Below are positions 11,943-31,500 of a stretch of DNA of 64,000 bases, piece by piece. A model generated the notes under the pieces. That model had not been told where the DNA came from. It did no database searches and saw only the letters and a list, made by a program, of their open reading frames with translations. Positions within the stretch are counted from its first letter, which is position 1. Every line of letters begins with the position of its first letter. Origin of the DNA: Chromobotia macracanthus (taxonomy: Eukaryota; Chordata; Actinopteri; Cypriniformes; Botiidae); assembly GCA_036877525.1 (NCBI GenBank), contig JAZGTH010000058.1:9544001-9608000 (forward strand), given 5' to 3'. The position numbers and the translations under genes are program-made.

Positions 11943-14900
11943 TCACACAGTGTAGTCCAGCTCTGCATTCATCTTGGTGTACATTTCATAGATGGCATCA
12001 ATAGTGGCTGTGAAGTTCACCAAGAATTGCCGTACTTTATCCAAGCACTCTTCATCCTTAACCTCTCGGCCCTTGGACAGAGCTTTGAGGAAATCTGATC
12101 TGTATGGAGCTGCATACAGTGCCGCCTAAAAGATTGAAGACAGAACTTCAGTACATTTCATTTAATCATTTACAGTCATAATTACGTTTCAAATAGTGAC
12201 AACAGCTCCATAAAGTGCCACAGTTTAAAGCTGCAAGCCATAACATGTAAACATTTCGAAGAAATTTATGTAGAAAAGTGAGTGAACTAACCAGCAATAT
12301 TACGTTTCAAACAGAGATTGCGACAGAGAGGAAAGTTTTGTATTGCAACTTTAACTAAGAGTTGCAATCTGTAATTTTTGTCTCTCTATCACCATCTCTG
12401 AAACATAAAATTACAAGTTACTTGCAGAGGTTTACACTCCAAGCAACTGCTGTAAGCACAAGCTACAAACGCTGCACTATCCACACATGCGATATAGTAA
12501 ACTGTTGTTTTTTTTCTGTTTACGAATGTGACGTAACCACACAGACGAATTACCTCACATTGACATTTCCCACGAAATTGAACCCAACAGCTCTGATTAT
12601 AAATCATTATTATAAGCTTACCGTGGGAATCAGGGTAAAGTAAGGAGACCGTTTTGAACACTGATCTGTCATATACTTGCTCAATAACTTTTTGTTCATT
12701 TTTAACCAAAAGGTTACAGATTGCAGCTTTAAGTCTAACTTAACATAAGTCAAGTTCTTTGATCATTTCATTATGTTTTAAGAAGCTTACTTTGAAGAGC
12801 TTCTGGACAAACCAGCCATGATACTTTTTCAGGGCTATTTCATAAGCTTTGGTGACGTTGACTCTGATGAGGTTGGGGTTGTTTTCATCCTTTTCTCCAT
12901 CCACTAGGCTTTGCAGAAGAACCTGGATAAAGCGTAGCCCCCTACCAGAAAAAAAAAAAAAAAAAAAATTCACATTTATGCATTTGGCAGGCATGTATCC
13001 AAGCTGCACTACAGTGCATTTGAGATATACATTTTATCATATGCATGTTTCCAGGCAATCAAACCTGTGGCTTTGGTTTCGCAAGCGCTTTAAAAAATCC
13101 AAAGTCATGCCTCATTTTTAAACGCATATGATTTTCTTTTACAAAAGGAGCAATTAAGCAAAACCTCTTATTTCCATACCATGAAACTGAATGAGGACAA
13201 ACACTGTTGAATTCCACAAATGAAAATGTACCAAAAAAGAATCATGCAAGTAATCCATTCTGGAGCCATATGGCAGCTTTGTGCAAGAACAGATGAAAAG
13301 CCGTTAAAGCGGAAAGACTTACTCTCCGAAACAGTTTTCGAATGTCATTTGTATTCGTGTATATTCAAATATTTGCATGCAAATTGGCACGACAAGTCCA
13401 GTTATTAGACAGGCAACAACGACAATGACATTTAGTTTATCTGTCATTTTTAGAGCTTGACAGTGTTTGCTGGGGCTGCTCGATAATGACAATAATCATA
13501 ATCACGATTATTTTTATTTTTTGCCCATACTGAGATCATGATTATTTAATATGATTATTCATGGAATTAACCCATTTAAAATAAATAGTAAAATAAAAAT
13601 GTGCCTTTTAAAAATTATAAATATGTATATTTAACAATAACAGATAAAGTATAATTACATAGATTTAAATAAACGATATAAAAAAACATCAAAATAAATT
13701 AGATCAAATATGTTGTGCACTCCCACAACCTCCAGTAAACACCTAAACATACATTCAACATAATAGTTGTAGTTTGACATTCAGCATATTGAACGTAGTT
13801 TTATATTCAACATGCCGCAGCCTGGCAGGGAGTTAGTTTGGGCTGTAAAGTAAAGGGGTGCGCTGTGGATTTATAAAACAAGAAGAAATGAGAGAATACT
13901 TGTGAAACATAATGAAGTCCAATAATCATTTTACCTTGGTTATTTTGTTTTCAAAATCATTGAAAGCCATAATTAAAATTGAAAATCGATTATGATTTAT
14001 TGCACGACCCTACAGGGTTTGTCATTTTTTTGTACAGAAAACAGCATCAAGGACATTGTACTAAACTTACATTCAATAGAAGTAAGAGCTTTAAACATAG
14101 CACAAATAAGATTTTAATAGAGCATAAACTTTTTGGGAAACCCATGTTTTCATTATCCAGCTTCTACAACAAGTCATTTAATCACTGTGTCATTTCCAGC
14201 ATTACAAATGAAGCAACAATAGTTTCAGGTCCAAACTTGCCTTTTCAGCCACATGAGGGCAAGCGTCGCTCCTACTTTTGGCCATTCTGCTCCATGCATC
14301 TCCTTTTCTGCTTCCAAAATGTGCTGCAGGGTTTTAAACCTGCTGGGATTACTGTCATACACTGCCTTGATTTTCTGTGAGAAACAGCAGGGGTGGGCGG
14401 AGTTTTTGTTGTTGAAGTCATATCGTGTAAAGCTTATCAATCTTATACGTCACGTGCTGAACTTACAGTTATGTTACCAGCAATATCAGCCTTGATGGGG
14501 GAAAAAACAGCAGATCCGAGGCAATCTATGAAGAGATCAGGGGAAAAGGCAAGTCAGATTTGTACACCAATGGGAAAATGCCTTTGTAACACACTTACAG
14601 AAAGGATAACGTGATCACACATGGAGTAATGTCACCAGGTTTCACATATGATTCCATGGGTGGATTTCACATGTGATCCTGTGGGAATTACATGGGATTC
14701 ACACAACAATGTTTGCAAGTAAAATTCAATAGTGTCTTTTCTGTAAGGGAGTAAATTTGTATATTTCAAATTTCCTATGAAAGAGCTGCCTTTCAACCTA
14801 CAGTATAACATGAAAAGTAGATTATGTTATGCATTACCCAGAATGCAACACTCGTTTACAGGAGCTGTGATGTAATCTTCTTTTAACACACAACAATCTT

Positions 14901-17113
14901 TAAAAGAATGTCACGGATAGATGTAAACGTATTGGTGTACCCAAGAACTCAGAGTGAACTCTGACATTACTGCCTAAAAAATGAACTGAATAATTAACCA
15001 TGCTTAGAGGGCATGACAGATTTCTGAAAGCACCCATGCGGTTCATTAAAGTTTCAGTACCATCCATTATCACATTGAGACTAAATGTATTGCAGGTCTG
15101 ATAATGAAATAAACATGTTTAGTCATGGAAACACTGAACCTCTGAAGTTTCTATTCCTGACACGGATTATTATATACTTAGACCAACGCTGTATTACTGT
15201 TCACAAAGGTTCCTGGGAGCTATTGTAAGGCATGCACTGTTTAAACCTGCAAATATTACATGCACACACCTTGAATTATTCCTCATTGTGTGAGCTACAG
15301 ATACAAGACTTCTCAGCTAAGTTGATTTTGAAGGCAACTTATGAATATTTACAATTAAGTAATTAAGTTGCACTAATATTGAAGGTAAAAAAATGGAACC
15401 TGTGACCTTGCCTTTGAAGGCCGAGCCCAGAAACCAGCATCTCTGGTTACAGAGGATTCGAAACAAGTTTCTAAAACTGTTTGCAGTCAAGCATTACAAT
15501 TACAAAAAACACACACACGTTTATATGTCTAACAATGGTACTCCTCCCTCCTGCTCATTGTGGTGTTTGTACTTCACACAAAGCTTTCTGTGATAAATGT
15601 AAACTCCAAACAAGGGCTGGGAAGCCCAATTGTCTTTCAGTGGGAGTTAGAGACATCCGCATCAAGCCATTTCTTGAATCACACGACGACATCACACTAT
15701 CGCAGATTACTCCAATCATACCTTTATACGATCACACAAGGTTCTGTAATGTTCCACTAACAACTTAATAATAATGATTTTGAGATACAATATATAACAT
15801 TTGAAAAATGCTCTACTAATGTTACTGCAAGAACTTTTTTGATAAGAGAAATTTTAGAGAACGTTAGCCAACGTTCTGTGTACGTTCCCTGTTAGCTGGG
15901 TAGTTCTGTGGTTTTACTGTCAAGTTCTGCTTTTTTTAGTATGGCAAGAAAATGATCATTTTTGGGGACAGCTGAAAAAAGATAAGGACACTGAGAGCTA
16001 ATCTGAAGACCTCATGCTTGGCGTTTCAAGTGGCAAATTCATTTCAAATGCATTTTTCATATTAATACCAAATGAGGCTTTGAACAAAGATGTTCAGACG
16101 GTCCATTCCACCGGTGAATAGACGAAGGCAACTCAACACCGTGCTAATCAATTTTCTCAATTTCCAAAATCGAGGGCAGCAGATTAAATTATGCATGCGA
16201 AAGGTCTGTGGCCTGCTTTGTGAAAAGAAATGTGATCTAAAAAAAAGATTAGTTCTCATAGAAGACAATAGCTACTAGTTGACAGCGAGGGCTTTGTAAG
16301 GCTTTACTATCGCCCTGAAGAGCTTGATCAGGAGTGGAAATCTCACCCCTGATCAAGCTGTTGGAAAGTCCTTGAAAATCAGATGACATCCTTGCTGTGA
16401 GTTGACTACTGCTGACTCAAGTATATTATACTTGATAATATAACAAGTGTAATATAACAAGTATATTGTTGTGTGATGAAACCACGTTTATATGGTTTTC
16501 TTTAAAGTCTTCTGTTAATACATAATAAAAGCATCGGCATATCACCTGCATTTCACTATTACTCTGTTTCCATACTTTTCTTTTGATTTTACACCACACT
16601 TGCATATAAGTTGCATATAATGCAGGTTTCATTAAAAACCAGAATAACATAATTTATATGATTACAGCAATATTTGTATTCCTTTCATTCTTAAGCCTTC
16701 TGTAAATACATAACGAAAAGCATCACCCAATCTGTTTTTTACTGTAATATTATTTATGTCAAGAGTTTGCATAAACGCAATCGTCAAACATTTGACGGCA
16801 GCAATTTTTGCGACACGTCGTTTTACGCGAAAGCAACTTCTCGCCACATCCAGCCCTTTCAATTGCCGCCAGCCGGTTTTCACACAGTTTACAGCAACGA
16901 AAAGCAACAAAACCCGAACAAAACCTTCAACTTTAAAGCGAAACGATGTTGCTCAAACATAATTCATGCTCAGATCTGGACTCGACCTGAGACGTGACGG
17001 AAGAACGTACCGAAAAAAGGAGGAAGATGAGACACCGCCTCAAGAAACGGCCGCGTTTCCACTTGTTTGTCGGCTGGAAGTTGCCGGAACTGATGCTCCA
17101 TGAGAAGAGCCAT
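11943..17113 (-). CDS. gltp: Glycolipid transfer protein, complete (209 aa, five exons)
   Basis: Gltp is a soluble cytosolic protein that carries glycosphingolipids between membranes. Exons are 17011-17113, 14467-14525, 14241-14374, 12791-12941 and 11943-12125. They sum to 630 nt (209 codons plus TGA), exactly the usual vertebrate length. The GLTP fold residues that bind the sugar headgroup all fall at their standard numbers: Asp48, Asn52, Lys55, Trp96, His140 and Tyr207 near the C-terminus (ELDYTV). Other family signatures are GAEWPKVGATLALMWLKR and KKYHGWFVQKLF. The start is MALLMEHQFRQLPADKQ at 17113, matching the family N-terminus. The third intron has a GC rather than GT donor (AG|GCAAGT at 14240), and its acceptor follows a run of 20 T. 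The gene lies head-to-head with tchp and tail-to-head with trpv4, as in human. Confidence 0.97.
12225..12354. repeat. Family B foldback element, short copy
   Basis: TTTAAAGCTGCAAGCC at the left and TATTGCAACTTTAA at the right, with a shortened interior. It directly abuts the next copy. In gltp intron 4. Confidence 0.6.
12358..12732 (+). repeat. Family B foldback element, long copy
   Basis: GTTGCAATCTGTAATTTTTG...TCTATCACCATCTCTG at the left and GGTTACAGATTGCAGCTTTAA at the right. The interior matches the copies at 24190, 33779 and 58424. It ends about 60 bp from gltp exon 12791-12941, whose donor faces it. Confidence 0.8.
12965..13060 (-). repeat. Degenerate SINE fragment
   Basis: TTTATGCATTTGGCAGGCAT...CAGTGCATTTGAGATATACA resembles the body of the SINE seen at 50944. 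The tRNA-like part is missing. Confidence 0.4.
13472..14010. repeat. hAT-like nonautonomous element (GGGCTGC...ends)
   Basis: Left end GGGGCTGCTCGATAATGA and right end TTATTGCACGACCC form imperfect inverted repeats, with an AT-rich interior of ATTAT/ATAATC motifs. This layout is common among fish hAT-type nonautonomous elements. In gltp intron 3. Confidence 0.6.
14239..14240 (-). other. gltp: GC splice donor of gltp intron 3
   Basis: The exon ends CTGAAAAG followed by GCAAGT. Only this cut keeps the reading frame and gives the conserved Lys-Arg-Gly-Leu junction with the exon at 12941. Confidence 0.85.
15740..15900 (-). repeat. Family A MITE-like element, copy 7 (truncated)
   Basis: Internal family sequence runs into the intact end TTCCCTGTTAGCTGGG, followed by TA. 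The other end is missing. In gltp intron 1. Confidence 0.7.
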
Positions 17114-17267
17114 GACTGCCTAAAGTGACTTTTTGTCTACAACATAAGAGGAGGACAACACGGCAGAAATGAAGACTGAAGACCGAAGACTGAACCCGGA
17201 ACTGCGGCCGTGAGACGAGCGCTCACCGTGCCAGTCGTACTGGCGGCGCGGAACAGCTGGACGGCCC

Positions 17268-17353
17268 CCTGCCCCGCCCCCTTTATGCAAATGAACGTCG
17301 ACGTTCAACAGGTGGGTGCGGAAGAGCCAATCAGCTCGCTGGGGGGCGGGGCC
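17268..17353 (-). promoter_or_regulatory. gltp: gltp proximal promoter: GC boxes, octamer and CCAAT box
   Basis: CCCCGCCCCC at 17272-17281 and GGGGCGGGGCC near 17343-17353 are Sp1-type sites. ATGCAAAT at 17285-17292 is a perfect POU octamer. GAGCCAATCAGC at 17325-17336 is a CCAAT box. All lie 155-240 bp upstream of the gltp ATG in a CpG-rich patch. Binding is inferred. Confidence 0.55.
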
Positions 17354-17427
17354 TCCGCCCTTGATAACATATGCGGCTTGTGACTGAAGATGCGCGATGA
17401 TTTCTGTACAATTGCGCATGTTGGCTT

Positions 17428-17575
17428 AGGTTGCAACAACGTTCCCCTAACGTTTCCATTAAGTAACAGAAACGTTGAAAGTTGTTTTAAAGTTGTAGGT
17501 ACGTCCAGCTGTTTAGATGTTGTATTGACGTGTTGCTTGGTTATAAGAACGTCGTTCATTTTTTCATTATTTCAT
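17428..17575 (-). repeat. Family A MITE-like element, copy 8 (truncated)
   Basis: GGTTGCAACAACGTTCCCCTAACG... followed by TTGCTTGGTTATAAGAACG matches the reverse of the family interior. Both ends are lost. It lies between the gltp and tchp promoters. Confidence 0.65.
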
Positions 17576-17608
17576 TTATACGAACTACTTACAAATAACG
17601 ATATATAC

Positions 17609-17613
17609 GTGAA

Positions 17614-17669
<56 letters not shown>

Positions 17670-17693
17670 CGTGATATATATATATTAATTTCA

Positions 17694-17732
<39 letters not shown>

Positions 17733-17789
17733 TCACTCATATATATATATATATATATATATAACGTATATATATATATTAATTTCACG

Positions 17790-17830
<41 letters not shown>

Positions 17831-17844
17831 GTATATATATTGGT

Positions 17845-17880
<36 letters not shown>
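17609..17880. repeat. (AT)n array broken by inverted ACGTGAAATTAAT modules
   Basis: Several AT runs are separated by TTAATTTCACG and its reverse complement CGTGAAATTAA, so the block folds on itself. It is a tandem AT microsatellite with higher-order palindromic structure. Confidence 0.85.
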
Positions 17881-18301
17881 GTCTTCAGCGGTGAAATATC
17901 CCTGAAAGTTTGATACGTCACATGAATACTATGATATATTATATTATTATATTCTATAATAACATAATGACCATTATGACGGCTCAGCGTGACTGTATCT
18001 GAATCGTTGTCGATTAGCTTTAAAACAGAAACATTTTAATACGATTAAGGATGTGAACTATTTTAAAAGCAGATTATTTTTTTTAACTATTTTAAAAGCA
18101 GATTATGCGCGTGTTTGCCATGGGCGTTGTAAGCAATGTTGACACGTCAATGAAATCGTGTAATCGTTCATTCATGTAGGAGAGTCTGCCATTACACTGT
18201 TGTCGGATATTTTTATTATTTATTAAAAAAAAAACATTAAAAATTAAATATTTTTAATATTGATCGGCTCTGTTTGTCCCTCACCGCTCGCCGTAGGTAA
18301 C

Positions 18302-18327
18302 CAGGAAGTCGCCGTTGCCAAGCGAAC
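18302..18327 (+). promoter_or_regulatory. tchp: Candidate tchp promoter sites: ETS site and X-box-like motif
   Basis: CAGGAAGT at 18302-18309 fits an ETS site. GTTGCCAAGCGAAC at 18314-18327 resembles an RFX X-box (left half perfect, right half imperfect), which would suit a centriole and cilium gene. The surrounding 18290-18400 is CpG-rich. Inference only. Confidence 0.35.
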
Positions 18328-18399
18328 GCGTCGCCGCTCTCGCTTCCGTTACCGTTTTGTTGACGATCGCGCCGTTGTTACCGATTTTTCTTGCAAAAA

Positions 18400-18593
18400 C
18401 GACACATCTTTCTTCCAGATATCGTACTTCATTCAGAAAAGTGCCGCAAGGTACGCGTTTCTAACGTGAGTATTCGAGCAAACCTTTAATAATGTTCAAT
18501 AAAGCGCTGATGATGCTCATATAGTGACCCCATTTAGGCTCATTAAAATGATTGTTAATGAATGCCTGTAATAAACGTAAATAAATGCTGCAG
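18400..18593 (+). other. tchp: Probable tchp 5'UTR intron
   Basis: A donor CTAAC|GTGAGT at 18466 and an acceptor ATGCTGCAG at 18593 bracket a 128-bp intron just before the exon with the ATG at 18625. The upstream noncoding exon would lie in the CpG-rich stretch before 18466. Confidence 0.45.
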
Positions 18594-18624
18594 AATTAAC
18601 CCGTCTGGTTCGGCGGACTGATCG

Positions 18625-26495
<7,871 letters not shown>

Positions 26496-26809
26496 GAGCA
26501 CTTTACAGGGGAGGTTTAAACTTGTGCCACGTCCCTTATTAGGTGTAATAAGTATCTAATAAGGTTTGGAACATCATCTGGCACAGTTTTTAAATGAATC
26601 AAGAATACCTTTGTGTCCATGTTGATCTTGGCCACTTTGGGCTTAAATCAAGACCACATTCATAAATGTTATATTGTTTATAAACCTTGATTAATTTAAT
26701 AATTCGTTGAAACGGTAGTATGGGTAGGTTCTTTGCATTGGTGTTGATGTTTTTATATACTGTAGGTTTGTACTGATGTATTTTTTATAGATGAATTAGA
26801 ATGCTTTTC

Positions 26810-26815
26810 AATAAA
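26810..26815 (+). terminator. tchp: tchp polyadenylation signal
   Basis: AATAAA 315 bp after the tchp stop codon, followed by T/G-rich sequence. Confidence 0.7.
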
Positions 26816-27424
26816 GAAAATTTGTTTCTGCTGTTGACTGCATGTGTGTACAATGAAGAAACGTAATAATTGGGCATTACCGGGATAAACTGGGTTTAAC
26901 GTTAAAGATAATTTACACTGCTAGTGTGTTATAATCTACAGTCATGTACACTGTTAGTGACAGTTACTGTGATTTTTACCCAGTAGAATGTGTTCCTGGG
27001 TCAACACCATTGTTAGCCCTGGAACAACATTTCAATCAGCCAATCAGATTGTAGGATTAGGTTTTGGGACAATGTTAGATTTAGGATTGGGTGAGATTGT
27101 TGTATACCATTCAAATGAAACTATTATTTTCCTTTGATTGTTAGATTAAGTCAAGATTAAGATTTGGGTTATAGGGGTAGGGTTTGGGTTAGGACAGGAA
27201 TGTTGTTCCAGGACCAACAAAAATGTTGATCAAGAACACGTCTTGGCAAAATTACAGCTTGTATGTGACCGGCACAAAATGAGTCCAGTATTAAGATCAA
27301 AGCAAAGTACTGTTTTTGTTGGCAGAAATAACATGTCCTGTGCTCAGGTCTGTAGATACCTATGGCTCTGATTCTGAAGAAAAGTGCACAGGACAGCAAC
27401 TGAGGGTTGAAATTATAAATTAGG

Positions 27425-27430
27425 TTTATT
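27425..27430 (-). terminator. git2: Candidate git2 polyadenylation signal
   Basis: Minus-strand AATAAA about 1.07 kb past the git2 stop codon. With the tchp signal it defines a convergent gap of about 0.6 kb (26816-27424) in which I see no gene. Confidence 0.45.
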
Positions 27431-28503
27431 TTAAAAATAAAAAACACAGTTGTCTTTTTAATCACAGACACAGCTACAATAATAAGTGGAAGACCATTTT
27501 ATCTGAACATCTACAAAAACTCAAACAAGGGGACATCAACACTGAGCTACAAGTAACTGACTCTTAGCTCTGATAACACTGAGCTACTAGTCAACTACAC
27601 AACTGTTTGATAAGACTAACCTGGTTAGGTTAGACTGATACATCAACTTGCCTTTTAGACAGGAAATTAAGAGCTGCGTAAACACTGAACTGAACATGGT
27701 GAACAATTTGGTAAACTATTTTGGTAACTTGGTACAGAATAATAAAGCACTTCAGTTGCCATGTTGTAGTTAAGTTAGTTAAATTAGGTAACTTCCTGGA
27801 GTAGATTGTCTTCTCTGCAGAAAAAGTATTAAAAAGGATGCTTCACTAAAATAATCTCTAACACATTACTTACAATAAAACAAGGGTTACTTACATTTCC
27901 TAACCTCAAGCCAATTTGTTTACAATCTGCGACAGAAGAGTGAATTAAATGCAGTCATTGTTAAACTTTATAGACATTATTAAACATAAACTGGTCTGTA
28001 ACCACATGACCTGGGCATTCAAGTATAGTGTAGATAGTATAGATACGATTAATATAGTAAAACCTTGATTTTAAGTTCAAAGACACAAAGACGTCTACAA
28101 AACAAGAAGTGCTGGATTACAAAGAGGCATTTCAGTACATGTTTTGAGAGTAGTGCAAAGAGTCAGACATTTACTGAATATTTTAATACATGTTTGGCTG
28201 CTCCATGGTTTGACTTATTTCTTCTCAAAGCCATTTCAGTCTCCCACTTCCTGACACTCTGACATCTACATGTATTTAAATCCACTTCCACGGGTCAGCA
28301 CATACACTTTTTTTATACAACCCTTTTCACACTTCATCTTCTGTGGCCTAAAGCCAAACAACATTGCTTACAGACACCTGAAACAAAAATAAGAACATGC
28401 AAATACATCTTACAAAAATCTCACATAATTAAAAAAAATATTACTTGAATAATATATGGGGCAGTCAGAGTTGCATTGCAGGTGAAAATGGACGGAAGTC
28501 GTG

Positions 28504-31500
28504 TTAGTTGTTGTTTTCTTTGGTTGTTATGGTAACAAGTTGCTTAGCAGCCTTGGCAATGTCATAGGCGCACTGGATGACCTGCTGAGTGACCAGCTGC
28601 GTGTCCACTGCAGGACTGCTCTCCAGAAGAGAGGCCCTCTTGCACTCGCTCTCCAGCCGGTGTGCGCTGGACGTTAATAACCGCAGAGAGCACCTGACCG
28701 TCTCAAAACGCGGCCTCTGTGGACACAGAGAATGACAAAACAGATATTTCATGAAAAGAAACTTTTAAAGTGTTTCAGGACTGCTAGCTATAGGTCTGCA
28801 ATATAGTTTAGTGAAAATGCTGGCATCAAGTGTGAGGAGGAAGTACAAACCTTGGGAAACAGGGCGGCCATTTCATTCACAGCCACATGTATTCTTTCTG
28901 CGCAGGGTATAAAGCTATAATACACACAAAAAGAGAGATATTAAAATCTCAAACATAACGATTCAGAGTTAGGAGAGTGCACATTAAGCCAACCACAGAA
29001 GAATCAGTGAGCAAAGCTGGGCTTTCACATCATCACAGTAAACAACCATTTTCCATAACATCGTACTGAACAGCAGTTCAACAGTAGTTTATTCTGAAAA
29101 GCATTTTGTTGTATGATTTAGTATTTTTTCACTCTGCTTTGTTACAGTTACCAGAATTTTTTTTATTTATTTGATAAGTACATGGTCTGTGGTTTAGTTA
29201 CCAGCAGAAATACTGTATCATGCAGATTTGAAACATTAGTTATCTTGTGCAGCAGCCATGATGCAGCCCCAATGTCAAGATATATTTAGGAGAGTAAAAC
29301 TCAGTTTGTTCAAGTAACCTTCGGATGCTAATTTTGTCCCTCTTCAGGAAATACCAAACAATATCTTGAAGACAGCCCAGTTATGTTTAAAATTAAATAC
29401 CAACCACTGCAAAACAGAAAAGTCTGAAAGTAGATACAGTAGAAGTAACACCAAAAGCCTTTTTCTAAAAAAGAAACAAAGTTTACTAACGTGTCACGTC
29501 AAATCAATGTAAAGTTTACAAGATATTCATGTCGACAGAAATTGACTTTACAACTCAATTTTCTTTCTGTATTTCCCAGCAAAACAGAATATTAAATGAG
29601 GAAAAACAATCTAGGGTGGACTTTTACCCAGGTAGCTAGTTATCTGTGGTTTTGGGGGCAAGGTTACTGGTTAATTGGTTTAACTGCATGGCCTTGCGTA
29701 AGTTCAGAGAAGCAGAGAAGACAAAGTGCTTTAGTGGATGAGCGTTTGCACTTTGATTAAAGATATCACAACATACACCAATAAAGTCCACAAACATGCA
29801 TTAAGAAACTCAACAGGGTCAATGCTGATTTCATGTTGGTATAAATGCAAACTGCTGCAGGTCTTTAGCATTAGACATTCTAGTGCACGGACATGCACGC
29901 TGCATTCACTCTCTGAGTCCACGGCTGACACCAGCGAGCACATGAGCAGATTAGTGGGTGAGTGATGAAGAAAGAGATAGAGGGAGACACTGTGCCTGTG
30001 AGGCAGGGACAGAGGCCAGAGTACCAGGAGGCAGGGCTGTTGGGGGCAGCTGGGTGGGGAGTTCTTAGGCCGAGGGACTGCATGGGAGACGGGGGCTTGT
30101 CTGCCCAGGGCACCAGCGTGCCGAAGCAGCCCAGACTGTGTCTAAGTTTGCGGACACTCTCCCTCTGCTCGCATGATGCACTGGTGGAGGAAAGAGACAG
30201 AACGGGTCCCCAACAGAGAGTGTGGCCCCCGACGGGACAGACCGAGAATGAGGGACACAGTTAAGCACAGCAGGAGAGAAAGTGAAAATGGAGAAGATAC
30301 AAATGTGGGAAGTCTTTTAATGGATGGAAAACGATTAGCAAATGCCAATCATAACATGTAAACAGTGTGAGAAGTAAATTAACTAAAAGTGGTGACATCA
30401 ATAACTATATTATAATATTGTTCTGTATCATGCGCCACTTTCAAAACAGTGTCGCTTTCCCTGTAGTGACCTTTGCCATTAAAAGGTATTGAATAATTAA
30501 AGGTATATAAATGATTTGCGTTTAATTTTTCATCTATAACTTAATGCAGCCACCTATTAAGATGCAATCATTCAGAAACCCTCATATGTGTGTTTAAAGT
30601 ACAGCTGTTATCATACCCAACTCATTAGATACTTTACAAAGATACTGCCTTTTCAGCTTCTGAAATTACAACTGAACCAGAGCAGGTGTCATGTTATTAG
30701 TTTACATTAAGCAGTTTTAGCTGGTGATGCTGCATGTATAAACGTGGCAGATGATGATGATGAGGATATAAAAGACCTCATACATCATGACGGCTGAAGT
30801 AGGTGGGATGGGAGACATGGACCTCTCCTCACCTCTCGTGCTTGTTCTCCTGCGCAGCCCTCAGCAGCTCCTGGATGTTCTTGGTGATCTGCTCGGTTTT
30901 CCGGATGACATCTTCAGTGCTGGGCAGACTGGGGTCAGACTCACAGTCGTGATCGTCCAGCTCCGGTATGGATCCGCTCTCCGCCATCCAGCCACTGCTG
31001 CGCAGTCGACACCTGCGGGCATATCTGCAGCAGGATGGGGTGGACGTCAGGAGGAGGATGGGTGATGCTCGATGCCATTAAGAGATTAACACTTTATGAG
31101 TGTTTTCTCCCCGATACCGATCCGGTTTTAACAGTGCACTGAAAACGGGCTTCATATCAAAGGTTTCAAAACCATTCTTGCAGTAACGTTAGTAGAACAC
31201 TTTTAGAACCATGCTCTATATCATATACAATATCAAATGCTATTTTGTTTTGTTATATCAAATGCTATTTTGTCCCTAGGAAAACAATATCTTACTGCAA
31301 ACGTTAGGGGAACGTTCCTACAACATCAAATCGTTAGCTGGGTAAGTGCAGGTGGTTTGGTTGGATGGCAAACATAAAAGGTGGTTAATAGGAAGGTGTT
31401 GTGTACCCGGAGTCATCCAGGTCGGACTCGTTGACCGTGTTGTCATAGTCTCCATCAGACGCGCTGCTTTGCTTGTCCAGCTTGGAGGCCTATAGAGACA

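Larger units (their letters stand above)
17114..18299. other. gltp-tchp head-to-head intergenic region
   Basis: Contains the gltp proximal promoter (17220-17360), a truncated family A element (17428-17575), an AT palindrome array (17609-17880) and otherwise plain AT-rich sequence. No coding exon was seen. Confidence 0.6.

Noticed and set aside
13979..14380. 133-codon plus-strand ORF
   Set aside because: It is antisense to gltp exon 3 and begins in a transposon end.
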